Shown: piece by piece, positions 25,457 to 34,831 of the stretch | Layout of the letters: every line of letters starts with the position of its first letter | How positions within the stretch are numbered: position 1 is the stretch's first letter | Assembly (NCBI GenBank): GCA_002841545.1 | Contig: PGZZ01000002.1 | Span: 372,001-436,000, forward strand | DNA: 64,000 bases | Origin: Firmicutes bacterium HGW-Firmicutes-16 | Lineage (GTDB): Bacteria; Bacillota; Clostridia; Oscillospirales; Oscillospiraceae | Direction of reading: 5' to 3' | Program-made: the position numbers and the translations under genes | Notes under the pieces: generated by a model | What the model saw: only the letters and a program-made list of their open reading frames with translations | Database searches by the model: none | Told to the model about the DNA's origin: nothing

Positions 25457-26665
25457 ATGTTGTTTGTTGACGGCGGCGTTTGCGCCCCAAAAGGCTTTTT
25501 AGCTTCGGGCATAGGCTGCGGTATCAGGAAAGCCGGAAAAAAGGATCTCGCTCTCATCGTGAGCCAAAAACGGTGCGCGGCTGCGGGAGTATATACAAAG
25601 AATCTTGTCAAGGGCGCACCGATTATTGTTACGCAGGAACATATCAAAAACGGCTATGCAAGAGCGGTAATCGTTAACAGCGGTAACGCGAACACCTGCA
25701 ACGACAACGGCATCGATATAGCTGAGGGAATGTGCGAGCTTGTCGAAAAGTTCACAGGCGTATCTTCCAGTGACGTAGTCGTCGGCTCTACCGGCGTCAT
25801 CGGGCAAAAGCTCAGTCTTGAACCAATAAGCTGCGGAATGCCCGCGCTCGTCATGGGGCTTGGCAAAAATTCCGAAGATGCAGCGACAGCGATTATGACC
25901 ACCGACACCGTAAAAAAAGAAGTCGCGGTCAAGTTCGAGCTTGGCGGCAAAACGGTCAAAATGGGCGCTATAGCCAAGGGCAGCGGCATGATACACCCGG
26001 ACATGGCGACGATGCTCGTTTTTGTAACCACAGACGCCGCGATTAACCCCGAAATGCTTCAAAAGGCGCTGGAATTCAGCATACAGGACAGTTTTAATAT
26101 GATAAGCGTCGACCGCGACACCTCGACGAACGATACTATGGTTGTCCTCGCCAACGGTATGGCTGAAAACCAAGAGATTATTTCGGAGGGCAAAGATTTT
26201 GATGCCTTCAAGGCCGCGCTCTATGAACTGAGTCTCGACTTAAGCCGCCGCATCGCTAAAGACGGCGAAGGCGCAACAAAGCTCCTCGAGTGCGTCGTTA
26301 CCGGCGCAAAAAGCGCGGAGGACGCGAGAAAGATTGCTAAAAGCGTTATCTGCTCTCCCCTTCTCAAATGCGCAATGTTCGGCTCCGACGCGAACTGGGG
26401 ACGTGTCCTCTGCGCGATTGGATATGCGGGCGCGGATGTCGACGTTACAAAGGTGGCGGTAGGCTTTAAATCCGAAGCCGGTGAAATCAGGGTGTGCGAA
26501 AACGGCGGCGGAATTGAATTCTCCGAGGAAAAAGCCAAGGAAGTTTTATCCTGCGGGGATATAATAATAAATGCTACTCTAGGGGACGGAAACGCAACTG
26601 CCACAGCCTTCGGATGTGACCTAACATACGATTACGTCAAAATAAACGGCGACTATCGCAGTTGA
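25457..26665 (+). CDS. argJ: Glutamate N-acetyltransferase (ornithine acetyltransferase)
   Basis: Recycles the acetyl group from N-acetylornithine to glutamate, and in bifunctional forms also uses acetyl-CoA. A 402-residue proenzyme that should cleave itself before Thr185 in PDMATML; GSGMIHPDMATMLVFVTTD is the family hallmark. The N-terminal motif is DGGVCAPKGFLASGIGCGI, and SVDRDTSTNDTM lies in the beta chain. With argJ present the acetyl cycle is closed and no argE is needed. GGAGG precedes the ATG. Confidence 0.96.
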   Translation: MLFVDGGVCAPKGFLASGIGCGIRKAGKKDLALIVSQKRCAAAGVYTKNLVKGAPIIVTQEHIKNGYARAVIVNSGNANTCNDNGIDIAEGMCELVEKFTGVSSSDVVVGSTGVIGQKLSLEPISCGMPALVMGLGKNSEDAATAIMTTDTVKKEVAVKFELGGKTVKMGAIAKGSGMIHPDMATMLVFVTTDAAINPEMLQKALEFSIQDSFNMISVDRDTSTNDTMVVLANGMAENQEIISEGKDFDAFKAALYELSLDLSRRIAKDGEGATKLLECVVTGAKSAEDARKIAKSVICSPLLKCAMFGSDANWGRVLCAIGYAGADVDVTKVAVGFKSEAGEIRVCENGGGIEFSEEKAKEVLSCGDIIINATLGDGNATATAFGCDLTYDYVKINGDYRS

Positions 26666-26692
26666 CATAATATTCCTAAGGAGAGATGGTTT

Positions 26693-27550
26693 ATGGATGA
26701 AACATTGACGAACGCGCAGCGGGCGAAGGTACTCATTGAGGCACTTCCCTATATTCAGCGCTACAATAATAAAATAATCGTCGTTAAATACGGCGGAAGC
26801 GCAATGGTTAACGAGGAACTCAAGCGCGCCGTGATGGGTGATATTGTTCTGCTCTCGCTCATCGGCGTAAAGGTCGTTTTAGTTCACGGCGGCGGGCCGG
26901 AGATTAACGATACTCTGGGGCGCATGGGTATGGAAACGCAGTTCATTGACGGACTCCGCGTGACCGACAAGGACACCGCCGAGGTCGTGCAGATGGTGCT
27001 TGCTGGCAAAATCTCCAAGAATCTTGTGAACCTCATCGGCAACATGGGCGGACGCGCAATCGGGCTTTCTGGCATGGACGGACACATGATTGAAGCCGAA
27101 ATACTGCGAGAAGATCTCGGCTTTGTCGGCGATATCGTGAACATCGATCCGCGTCCGATACTGGATGTGCTCGACAAGGGCTATATCCCCGTTGTCTCGA
27201 CCATCGGCTATGACAAGAACGGGAACTCCTATAATATAAATGCCGACACTGCGGCAAGCCGTATCGCCGGAACGCTGAAAGCGGAAAGTCTTGTGTCAAT
27301 GACTGATATTTCGGGACTTTTGCTCGACAAGGACGACCCAAAATCACTCATACCCGTCGTCAATGTCAGCGAAGCACCGCAGCTAATGCGCGAGGGCGTC
27401 ATTTCGGGCGGCATGATTCCAAAAGTCGAATGCTGCATTGAAGCAATCAGACGCGGTGTTAAAAGGGTATTTATAATCGACGGGCGTGTGCCCCACTCGA
27501 TACTGATTGAAACTCTCACTGACGAGGGCATCGGCACGATGTTCGTATAA
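26693..27550 (+). CDS. argB: Acetylglutamate kinase
   Basis: Phosphorylates N-acetylglutamate. The 285 residues show the amino-acid-kinase pattern: VVKYGGSAM near residue 30, VVLVHGGGPEIND, GLSGMDGHMIEAE, YNINADTAASRIAGTLKAE and GGMIPKVECCIEAI. The 20-25 residue N-terminal helix before KYGGSA (NAQRAKVLIEALPYIQRY) is the extension found in arginine-inhibited hexameric kinases, so feedback inhibition is likely (inference). AAGGAG precedes the ATG. Confidence 0.96.
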   Translation: MDETLTNAQRAKVLIEALPYIQRYNNKIIVVKYGGSAMVNEELKRAVMGDIVLLSLIGVKVVLVHGGGPEINDTLGRMGMETQFIDGLRVTDKDTAEVVQMVLAGKISKNLVNLIGNMGGRAIGLSGMDGHMIEAEILREDLGFVGDIVNIDPRPILDVLDKGYIPVVSTIGYDKNGNSYNINADTAASRIAGTLKAESLVSMTDISGLLLDKDDPKSLIPVVNVSEAPQLMREGVISGGMIPKVECCIEAIRRGVKRVFIIDGRVPHSILIETLTDEGIGTMFV

Positions 27551-27575
27551 GTTTACATGAAATTGGAGCGTTGAT

Positions 27576-28736
27576 ATGGATATAATTGAAATCGATAAGG
27601 CTTTTGTCGCTAACACTTATGCAAGGTCGCCTTTAGTGGCAACAAGCGGAAGCGGCGCTGTTATAAGAGATGAAAACGGCAAGGAATTGATTGACCTCGG
27701 CAGCGGTATCGGCGTCAACTGCTTCGGTGCCTGTGACGATGAATGGGTAAATGCAGTCGAAACACAGCTGCATAAATTACAACACATCTCGAATCTCTAT
27801 TATACTGAGCCGCAGACCGAGCTTGCAAAGCTTCTCTGCGAGAAAACCGATATGAAGAAGGTTTTCTTCGGCAATTCTGGCGCTGAGGCGAATGAATGCG
27901 CCATAAAATGCGCGAGAAAATATTCCTCCGACAAGTACGGCGCAGGGCGCAGTACGATAATCACACTTGATAACAGCTTCCATGGGCGCACACTTGCGAC
28001 GCTCTCCGCAACTGGTCAGGATAGCCTGCATGTCCATTTTGCACCCTTCCTTGAGGGATTCAAATATGCACCCGCAAACGACTTCGCGGCACTCGAGACG
28101 CTTTGCGACGGCGCGGTCTGCGCGGTGATGCTGGAGATAGTGCAGGGCGAGGGCGGCGTAATTCCGCTCGATAAGGACTATGTCGAAAAGATAGCGAAGC
28201 TCTGCACCGACAAAGACATCCTCCTTATTATCGACGAAGTGCAGACGGGAAACGGCAGGACGGGCACGCTCTATGCCTATATGCAATTTGGACTGACTCC
28301 TGACATTGTGACTACCGCAAAGGGGCTCGCTGGTGGGCTGCCACTCGGCTGCGCTATGCTTGGCGATAAGGTCAAGGACACAATGACTGCCGGGACGCAC
28401 GGCTCCACCTTTGGAGGAAACCCCATCTGTGCGGCAGGGGCATTGAATATTCTATCAAGGCTGGACGAAACACTCATGGCTGAAGTCATAAAAAAGGGCG
28501 AATACATTAAAGCTGAGCTTTCGTGCGCCAAGGGCGTCAAGTCCGTCACTGGGCTCGGGCTGATGCTCGGCATAGAAACCGAAAGGGACGCCAAAATAAT
28601 CGCCGCCGAATGTCTTGAGATGGGTATCATCGTTCTAACGGCAAAGACTAAGGTACGGCTGCTGCCGCCGCTTAATATAAAACAGGAAGAACTTGAAAAG
28701 GCCATACAGATTTTGAAGGGAGTCATCGCACAATGA
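27576..28736 (+). CDS. argD: Acetylornithine aminotransferase
   Basis: PLP-dependent class III transaminase producing N-acetylornithine from its semialdehyde. In 386 residues: GSGIGVNCFGACDDEWVNAV, FFGNSGAEANECAIKCARK, SFHGRTLATLSATGQ, DEVQTGNGRTGTLYAY, and the PLP lysine in TTAKGLAGGLPLGC. ArgD enzymes often also serve lysine synthesis as succinyldiaminopimelate aminotransferase, which is of interest given the DapF-like domain encoded downstream. TTGGAG precedes the ATG; it overlaps argF by 4 bases. Confidence 0.95.
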   Translation: MDIIEIDKAFVANTYARSPLVATSGSGAVIRDENGKELIDLGSGIGVNCFGACDDEWVNAVETQLHKLQHISNLYYTEPQTELAKLLCEKTDMKKVFFGNSGAEANECAIKCARKYSSDKYGAGRSTIITLDNSFHGRTLATLSATGQDSLHVHFAPFLEGFKYAPANDFAALETLCDGAVCAVMLEIVQGEGGVIPLDKDYVEKIAKLCTDKDILLIIDEVQTGNGRTGTLYAYMQFGLTPDIVTTAKGLAGGLPLGCAMLGDKVKDTMTAGTHGSTFGGNPICAAGALNILSRLDETLMAEVIKKGEYIKAELSCAKGVKSVTGLGLMLGIETERDAKIIAAECLEMGIIVLTAKTKVRLLPPLNIKQEELEKAIQILKGVIAQ

Positions 28737-29641
28737 AGCATCTTTTGAAACTTTCCGACCTCACTCCGGATGAAATCGTCGGAATACTTAATCTTGCCGA
28801 TCAGCTAAAATATGAGCATAAAAACGGCATCGAACACCACCACCTCAAAGGAAAAACCTTGGGAATGATTTTTCAGAAAAGCTCGACCCGTACAAGAGTA
28901 AGCTTTGAGGTTGGGATGTACCAGCTAGGCGGAAACGCTCTTTTTCTCTCCTCACGCGACCTGCAAATCGGGCGCGGAGAACCGATTAAGGACACCGCCC
29001 GCGTACTCTCCCGCTATCTGGACGGCATTATGATACGCACCTTTGAGCAGTCCGAGGTCGAGGCTCTTGCCGAGTACGGATCAATTCCTATCATTAACGG
29101 ACTTACTGATTACGCCCATCCCTGCCAGGTTCTAGCTGACCTTATGACCATCCGCGAATACAAGCACTCTTTCAAAGGTCTTAAGCTTTGCTTCATCGGC
29201 GACGGCAACAACATGGCAAACTCTCTTATGGTTGGCTGCATCAAGATGGGCATGTCCGTTGCGATTGCCTGCCCCGAAAACTATAAGCCGGATGAAGCCC
29301 TAATGAAATGGGCGGCTGAAAACGGCGATTTTCTCTGCACAAGCGACGTTCTCCTCGCCGCGAAGGATGCGGATGTCATCTACACTGACGTCTGGGCGTC
29401 TATGGGTCAGGAGGACGAATTCGAAAGCCGCTGTACTGTCTTCCAGCGCTTCCAGATAAATGACGAGGTCATGGCGCTCGCAAAGCCGGACGCGATTGTT
29501 CAGCACTGCCTGCCCGCCCACCGCGGTGAGGAAATTACGGAAAAGGTATTTGAAGCCCACGCAATTGAGTTGTTTGACGAAGCAGAAAACAGACTCCATG
29601 CCCAGAAGGCTGTTTTAGTCAAACTCCTCGGAAATAATTGA
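28733..29641 (+). CDS. argF: Ornithine carbamoyltransferase
   Basis: Joins carbamoyl phosphate to ornithine, giving citrulline. A 302-residue OTC: the carbamoyl-phosphate loop KSSTRTRVSFEVGMYQLGG, GLTDYAHPCQVLADLMT, DVWASMGQEDE, and the ornithine-site HCLPAHRGEEI with its Cys. The family pattern separates it from aspartate carbamoyltransferase. carA starts five bases after its stop, so substrate and consumer are made together. Confidence 0.96.
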   Translation: MKHLLKLSDLTPDEIVGILNLADQLKYEHKNGIEHHHLKGKTLGMIFQKSSTRTRVSFEVGMYQLGGNALFLSSRDLQIGRGEPIKDTARVLSRYLDGIMIRTFEQSEVEALAEYGSIPIINGLTDYAHPCQVLADLMTIREYKHSFKGLKLCFIGDGNNMANSLMVGCIKMGMSVAIACPENYKPDEALMKWAAENGDFLCTSDVLLAAKDADVIYTDVWASMGQEDEFESRCTVFQRFQINDEVMALAKPDAIVQHCLPAHRGEEITEKVFEAHAIELFDEAENRLHAQKAVLVKLLGNN

Positions 29642-29645
29642 GTAT

Positions 29646-30722
29646 ATGAGTAAAATTTATTTGATTCTCGAAAATGGTCGGGTCTTTGAGGGTGACTCCT
29701 TCGGAGCCGAAGGCGATGTAGTCGGCGAGCTTGTTTTTACAACAGGCGTCGTCGGCTACGTCGAAACGCTGACCGATCCTAGCTATGCCGGTCAAATTAT
29801 CCTGCATACTTTCCCTGAGATGGGAAACTATGGTATCATCCACGAAGATTACGAGAGCTGGAAGTGCCACGCAAAGGGCGTGGTCGTCCGCAATTGGTGC
29901 AAAACGCCCTCGAATTTCCGCAGTGAGGAAACTATCGACGCCTTCCTAAAACATCAGGGAGTCGTCGGCATTTGCGGGTTGGATACGCGCGAAATAACTC
30001 AGATTATCCGCGAAACGGGCGTTATGAACGCTCTTATAACGAAAACGAGGCCCGAAGACGTGCCCGAAATAGTGAAAAGCTACACGGTCACCGGTGTCGT
30101 TTCCGAAACGAGCACCAAAAGCCCCTATATTGTTGCACCGAAGGGTGAAGTGAAATACAATGTCGCTCTCATCGATTATGGCGCAAAAAGGAACATCATC
30201 CGTGAGCTTGCAGAACTTGGCTGCAAGGTCACGGTGTTTCCTTATAATACGAAAGCCTCAGAGATACTTGCCATGAAGCCTGACGGGGTAATGCTTTCTA
30301 ACGGCGCAGGTGACCCTGCAGAAAACGTCGATTGCATCACTGAAATCAAAGAGCTACTCGGAAAAGTTCCAATTTTCGGAATCTGCCTCGGGCATCAGCT
30401 CCTCGCACTCGCGGCAGGTGGAAAAACCGAAAAGCTGCGTTATGGACATCGCGGCGGCAATCAGCCGGTCAAAAATTTGGAAACCGGGCGGGTTTACATA
30501 ACTTCGCAAAACCACGGCTACGCAGTCATTTCGGACAGCCTTGAAGCCGGCATTGCAGAGCTGAGTTATGTAAACCTGAATGACAACACCTGCGAAGGGC
30601 TTGACTATCTCGAGCTGAAAGCGTTCTCGCTCCAGTTTCACCCTGAGGCGCACTGCGGCCCACGGGATATGCGCTTCGCTTTTCGAAAGTTCCTTGACCT
30701 TATGGACGGAGGTACAAAATAA
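29646..30722 (+). CDS. carA: Carbamoyl-phosphate synthase small subunit
   Basis: Glutaminase subunit that releases ammonia for CarB. In 358 residues the N-terminal CPSase domain (EGDSFGAEGDVVGELVFTTG, NYGIIHEDYES) is followed by the class I amidotransferase with nucleophile Cys in FGICLGHQLLALA, and SLQFHPEAHCGPRD supplying His and Glu. Position between argF and carB marks an arginine-linked carbamoyl-phosphate synthase; UMP control cannot be excluded. TAATG overlaps carB by one base. Confidence 0.96.
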   Translation: MSKIYLILENGRVFEGDSFGAEGDVVGELVFTTGVVGYVETLTDPSYAGQIILHTFPEMGNYGIIHEDYESWKCHAKGVVVRNWCKTPSNFRSEETIDAFLKHQGVVGICGLDTREITQIIRETGVMNALITKTRPEDVPEIVKSYTVTGVVSETSTKSPYIVAPKGEVKYNVALIDYGAKRNIIRELAELGCKVTVFPYNTKASEILAMKPDGVMLSNGAGDPAENVDCITEIKELLGKVPIFGICLGHQLLALAAGGKTEKLRYGHRGGNQPVKNLETGRVYITSQNHGYAVISDSLEAGIAELSYVNLNDNTCEGLDYLELKAFSLQFHPEAHCGPRDMRFAFRKFLDLMDGGTK

Positions 30723-33700
30723 TGCCTGCTGATAAATCAATCAAAAAAGTACTTGTCATCGGCTCCGGCCCCATAGTCATAGGTCAGGCGGCAGAATTTG
30801 ACTACGCAGGAAATCAGGCCTGCCGCGTTCTCAAGGAGGCGGGGCTAAATGTTGTACTTGTTAATTCAAACCCCGCGACGATTATGACGGACACCTCGCT
30901 TGCTAACGAAATTTATCTTGAGCCGCTCACCTGCGAAACAGTAAAGCGCATTATCGAAAAAGAGCATCCGGACAGCATTTTGGCATCGCTGGGCGGTCAG
31001 ACGGGGCTCACAATCGCCATGCAGCTCAGCCGTGAAGGCTATCTCGACAAAGTGGGCGTGAGGCTTCTCGGCACCTCGGCGGAAGCTATCGACAAGGCAG
31101 AGGATAGGCAGCTTTTTCGCGATACTATGCTCAAAATCGGTCAGCCCATCATTCCCTCGGATGTGGCAAACGACCTTGACCGCTCACTTGCGATTGCAAG
31201 CGAGATCGGCTATCCTGTAATCGTCCGCCCCGCGTTTACCCTGGGCGGTGGTGGCGGCGGCGTTGCCTTTAACGAGGAAGAGCTAAGAATATTCGCTCGC
31301 AACGGGCTTATGCTCTCCCCAATTACTCAGATACTCGTCGAGCGCTACATCGCGGGCTGGAAGGAAATCGAGTTCGAGGTTCTGCGAGACAGCGCCGGCA
31401 ACGTCATAGCGGTCTGCTCGATGGAGAATTTTGACCCCGTCGGCGTCCACACGGGTGACAGCATCGTTGTCGCGCCCGCGATGACGCTCTCCGACAGAGA
31501 GTATCAGATGCTCCGCTCGGCTTCACTCGACATTATAACCGAGCTTGGCATTGAGGGCGGGTGTAACTGCCAGTTCGCGCTCAACCCCCACAGCTTTGAA
31601 TATACCGTAATCGAGGTCAATCCCCGCGTTTCCCGCTCCTCAGCCCTAGCCAGTAAGGCTACGGGTTATCCGATAGCCAAGGTCGCGGCGAAAATCGCCC
31701 TTGGCTACACGCTCGATGAAATCCGAAACGATGTTACCGGCAAAACGAGCGCCTGCTTTGAGCCGACTGTTGACTATGTTGTCTGCAAGCTACCTAAGTG
31801 GCCCTTTGACAAGTTCATAGTTGCCGACCGCACTCTCGGCACGCAGATGAAGGCGACCGGCGAAGTTATGGCGATTGCCTCATGCTTCGAAGCGGCAATC
31901 ATGAAAGCTGTTCGCGGCGCTGAACTGGGTCTCGACACGCTTAACCCAAAACAGCCGATTACGGTTGACATAATTTCCGAACTACACAAGGTTGACGACA
32001 GGCGTCTCTTTACGGTTTTCACCGCACTAAAGCAGGGTGTTAGCGTCGAGATGATAAACGAAATTACGAAAATCGACCCGTGGTTCTTGCATAAGCTCAA
32101 AAATCTTGCGGATTTTGAGAATGGGATATCCGAAAAGGGTCTGTCCACAGAAAGCTACAAACAAGGCAAATACTACGGCTACACAGACAAGTCGCTCGAA
32201 CGAATATCCGGCGGCAAGGTCGGCATGCCCATGAAGCTCTCCTACAAAATGGTCGATACCTGCGCTGCTGAATTCGCGGCGGAAACGCCCTACTTCTATT
32301 CGGGCTGTGACGCGCATTGTGAGGCTCGTCCTTTCATCAAGGGAGTCAAGGAGCGTATCATTGTTCTGGGCAGCGGCCCCATCCGCATCGGTCAGGGCAT
32401 CGAGTTCGACTACAGCTCCGTCCACTGCGTGAAAACGTTAAAAGAGCTGGGGTTTGAGGTTATCATCATCAACAACAACCCCGAGACCGTTTCAACTGAC
32501 TTTGACACTGCTGACAGGCTTTATTTCGAGCCCCTGACCTTTGAAGACGTTATGCACGTTGTAGACGTTGAAAAGCCCTTCGGTGTTGTAGTCGCCTTCG
32601 GCGGACAGACAGCAATCAACCTCACCCACTCGCTAAGCGCCGCAGGCATCAAAATTCTCGGAACTTCGGCGGAGAGCATCGACCTTGCGGAGGATCGCTC
32701 CCGCTTCGAGGCGCTCTTAGAAAGCTTCAATATCCGTCGGCCAAAGGGGCTCAGCGCCGTCACTCTGGACGAAGCACTTTCTGCCGCTTCAATCCTCGGC
32801 TACCCCGTTTTACTGCGTCCCTCCTATGTCATCGGCGGTCAAAACATGACCATCGCCTACACTGACGAAAACGTGAGCCAATACATGAACATTATCCTCA
32901 CACAGGGCATCGACAACCCTGTTCTGGTCGATAAATACATGATGGGTACAGAGCTTGAGGTTGACATAATCTGTGACGGTGAGGACGTTCTGATACCGGG
33001 CATTATGCAGCACATTGAGCGAGCCGGAATTCACAGCGGCGACAGCATTGCGGTCTATCCTCCCTATAACATCGGCGACAGGATGCTCGCGAATATAATA
33101 GATGTCTCGGCAAAACTCGCTCTTTCGATGGGTACTCGCGGACTCGTTAACATTCAGTATCTCATATACGGCGGTGAGCTGTACGTCATTGAGGTTAACC
33201 CCCGCGCGTCGCGTACTATTCCGTATATTAGCAAGGTCACGGGCCTGCCGATGGTTGATATTGCAACTCGCCTGATGGTCGGCGAGAGTCTAAAAAACCT
33301 GCCTTACGGTAAAGGCCTGTATAAGCAGCCGCCCTATGTGACGGTCAAGGTTCCGGTTTTCTCCTTTGAAAAGTTGCTGGGCGTGAATTCCTCGCTGAGT
33401 CCGGAAATGAAGTCCACGGGCGAGGTGCTGGGCATCGGCAAAACGCTTGAGGAAGCGCTCTTCAAGGGGCTTCTGTCGGCGGGCTTTCACCTCGACTCAC
33501 ACTCTAAGAACGGCGACAAGGGCGTCTTTATAAGCGTCAACAAGCAGGACAGGTTTGAAGTCATTGACCTTGCGCGGAAGTTTGATGAGCTTGGCTTCAA
33601 GCTCTACGCAACTGAGGGCAACGCACACGAGATTGAGCGTCTAGGAGCCGACGTCACTATCGTCGGAAAGCTATGTGACGAAACAAACGCCCTTACCCTT

Positions 33701-34756
33701 CTCGAGGACGGAAAAATCTCCTACCTTATCATGACGGGAACGACTGAGCCGAACTATGTAAACGACTATATACGCATCAATCGCCGCGCGCTCCAGCTCT
33801 CTATCCCCTGCCTGACTTCCCTCGACACCGCGAACGCGCTTGCGGACATGCTCTCGAGCCGCTATAATGAGCACAACACTGAGCTCGTCGATATCGCGCA
33901 TATGCGTACCGCGCGCGAGGTACTTCCTTTTGCGAAAATGCAGGGCAGCGGCGATGATTACATTTTCTTCGAAAATTTTGACGGCTCTATATCCTGCCCC
34001 GAGTCGCTCAGCACCTCACTCGCCGACCGTCACTTCGGTATAGGCGGCACAGGAGTAGTGCTTATTGAACACTCCGACGTTGCGGACGCAAAGATGCGCA
34101 TCTTCAACGCGGACGGCTCAGAAAGCGGCATGGCAGGCAACTGCATGCGCTGTGTCGGAAAATATCTACATGATCGCGGCCTCGTTCCTAAAATGGAAAT
34201 GACCGTTGAGACCGAGAGCGGCATAAAAGAGCTCTCGCTCTATTCCTTCGGCGGTGAAGTCCGCTCCGTTCGCGTCAATATGGGACGCGCCGAGCTTGCA
34301 CCCTTGTCGATACCCGTTAAGCTCTCAGGAGATAAGGTCATAAACCGAAAAGTCAAGGTCGCCGACGGCGAATATGCGATAAGCTGCGTCAACATGGGCA
34401 ATCCGCACTGCGTCGTTTTCGTCGACAGGGTTGACCGCGTGAATGTTGCGGAATCAGGGCCCCTCTTTGAAAACGACCCGTTGTTCCCCGAACGCATCAA
34501 CACAGAATTTGTCCGCGTCGTAAACGGCAACACGCTGAAAATGCGTGTCTGGGAGCGCGGGAACGGCGAGACTCTCGCCTGCGGCACGGGTGCGTGCGCG
34601 GCGGTCGTTGCGGCGGTCGAAAACGGCTTCTGTGAAAAGGGTGTGGACGTCACAGTCAAGGTTCGCGGCGGTGAGCTTATCGTTAACTACACGGACGACG
34701 CAGTATATCTAACGGGTAATGCAAGCCTCGTATATAACGGAACCGTAGAACTATGA
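30722..34756 (+). CDS. carB: Carbamoyl-phosphate synthase large subunit fused to a DapF-like domain
   Basis: A single 1344-residue frame. Residues 1-1060 are a complete CarB: GSGPIVIGQAAEFDYAGNQA opens the first ATP-grasp half, GSGPIRIGQGIEFDYSS (about 549) the second, and an MGS-like allosteric domain starts near 933. From about 1068 (LPFAKMQGSGDDYIFF) to the end it aligns by eye to diaminopimelate epimerase: FNADGSESGMAGNCMRCVGK, MGNPHCVVF, ERGNGETLACGTGACAAV. The second catalytic Cys is present (Cys1287). The usual first one (CGNG) is Ala1138, with Cys1141 where Gly is expected. No stop, frameshift or good internal ribosome site lies at the junction. CarB is certain; epimerase activity is not. 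Confidence 0.93.
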   Translation: MPADKSIKKVLVIGSGPIVIGQAAEFDYAGNQACRVLKEAGLNVVLVNSNPATIMTDTSLANEIYLEPLTCETVKRIIEKEHPDSILASLGGQTGLTIAMQLSREGYLDKVGVRLLGTSAEAIDKAEDRQLFRDTMLKIGQPIIPSDVANDLDRSLAIASEIGYPVIVRPAFTLGGGGGGVAFNEEELRIFARNGLMLSPITQILVERYIAGWKEIEFEVLRDSAGNVIAVCSMENFDPVGVHTGDSIVVAPAMTLSDREYQMLRSASLDIITELGIEGGCNCQFALNPHSFEYTVIEVNPRVSRSSALASKATGYPIAKVAAKIALGYTLDEIRNDVTGKTSACFEPTVDYVVCKLPKWPFDKFIVADRTLGTQMKATGEVMAIASCFEAAIMKAVRGAELGLDTLNPKQPITVDIISELHKVDDRRLFTVFTALKQGVSVEMINEITKIDPWFLHKLKNLADFENGISEKGLSTESYKQGKYYGYTDKSLERISGGKVGMPMKLSYKMVDTCAAEFAAETPYFYSGCDAHCEARPFIKGVKERIIVLGSGPIRIGQGIEFDYSSVHCVKTLKELGFEVIIINNNPETVSTDFDTADRLYFEPLTFEDVMHVVDVEKPFGVVVAFGGQTAINLTHSLSAAGIKILGTSAESIDLAEDRSRFEALLESFNIRRPKGLSAVTLDEALSAASILGYPVLLRPSYVIGGQNMTIAYTDENVSQYMNIILTQGIDNPVLVDKYMMGTELEVDIICDGEDVLIPGIMQHIERAGIHSGDSIAVYPPYNIGDRMLANIIDVSAKLALSMGTRGLVNIQYLIYGGELYVIEVNPRASRTIPYISKVTGLPMVDIATRLMVGESLKNLPYGKGLYKQPPYVTVKVPVFSFEKLLGVNSSLSPEMKSTGEVLGIGKTLEEALFKGLLSAGFHLDSHSKNGDKGVFISVNKQDRFEVIDLARKFDELGFKLYATEGNAHEIERLGADVTIVGKLCDETNALTLLEDGKISYLIMTGTTEPNYVNDYIRINRRALQLSIPCLTSLDTANALADMLSSRYNEHNTELVDIAHMRTAREVLPFAKMQGSGDDYIFFENFDGSISCPESLSTSLADRHFGIGGTGVVLIEHSDVADAKMRIFNADGSESGMAGNCMRCVGKYLHDRGLVPKMEMTVETESGIKELSLYSFGGEVRSVRVNMGRAELAPLSIPVKLSGDKVINRKVKVADGEYAISCVNMGNPHCVVFVDRVDRVNVAESGPLFENDPLFPERINTEFVRVVNGNTLKMRVWERGNGETLACGTGACAAVVAAVENGFCEKGVDVTVKVRGGELIVNYTDDAVYLTGNASLVYNGTVEL

Positions 34757-34758
34757 AA

Positions 34759-34787
34759 TTGATTTTAAGCTGATTTTGTGATAGGAT
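34759..34787 (+). promoter_or_regulatory. Candidate promoter of the two-component system, inside the upstream terminator
   Basis: TTGATT (34759-34764), 17-base spacer, TAGGAT (34782-34787). The -10 is in the left arm of the carB terminator, so transcripts from here would begin near the hairpin loop and escape it. Confidence 0.4.
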
Positions 34788-34814
34788 AGCCGAAATAGCT
34801 ATCCTATCATTTTT
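34780..34814 (+). terminator. Terminator of the arginine/carbamoyl-phosphate operon
   Basis: GATAGGATAGC (34780-34790), 7-base loop, GCTATCCTATC (34798-34808), then ATTTTTCG. Perfect 11-bp stem 23 bases after the carB stop. Confidence 0.85.
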
Positions 34815-34831
34815 CGTTGGGAGGCGCGGCT

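Noticed and set aside
25499-26173. 224-codon reverse frame opposite argJ
   Set aside because: Fully antisense to a certain gene, no ribosome site, and an amino-acid composition typical of a shadow frame in GC-rich codons.
33902-33940. Internal start for a separate dapF
   Set aside because: The ATGs at 33902 and 33938 are in frame with CarB, have no well-spaced ribosome site, and no stop separates the two parts; an internal start remains possible but is not supported.
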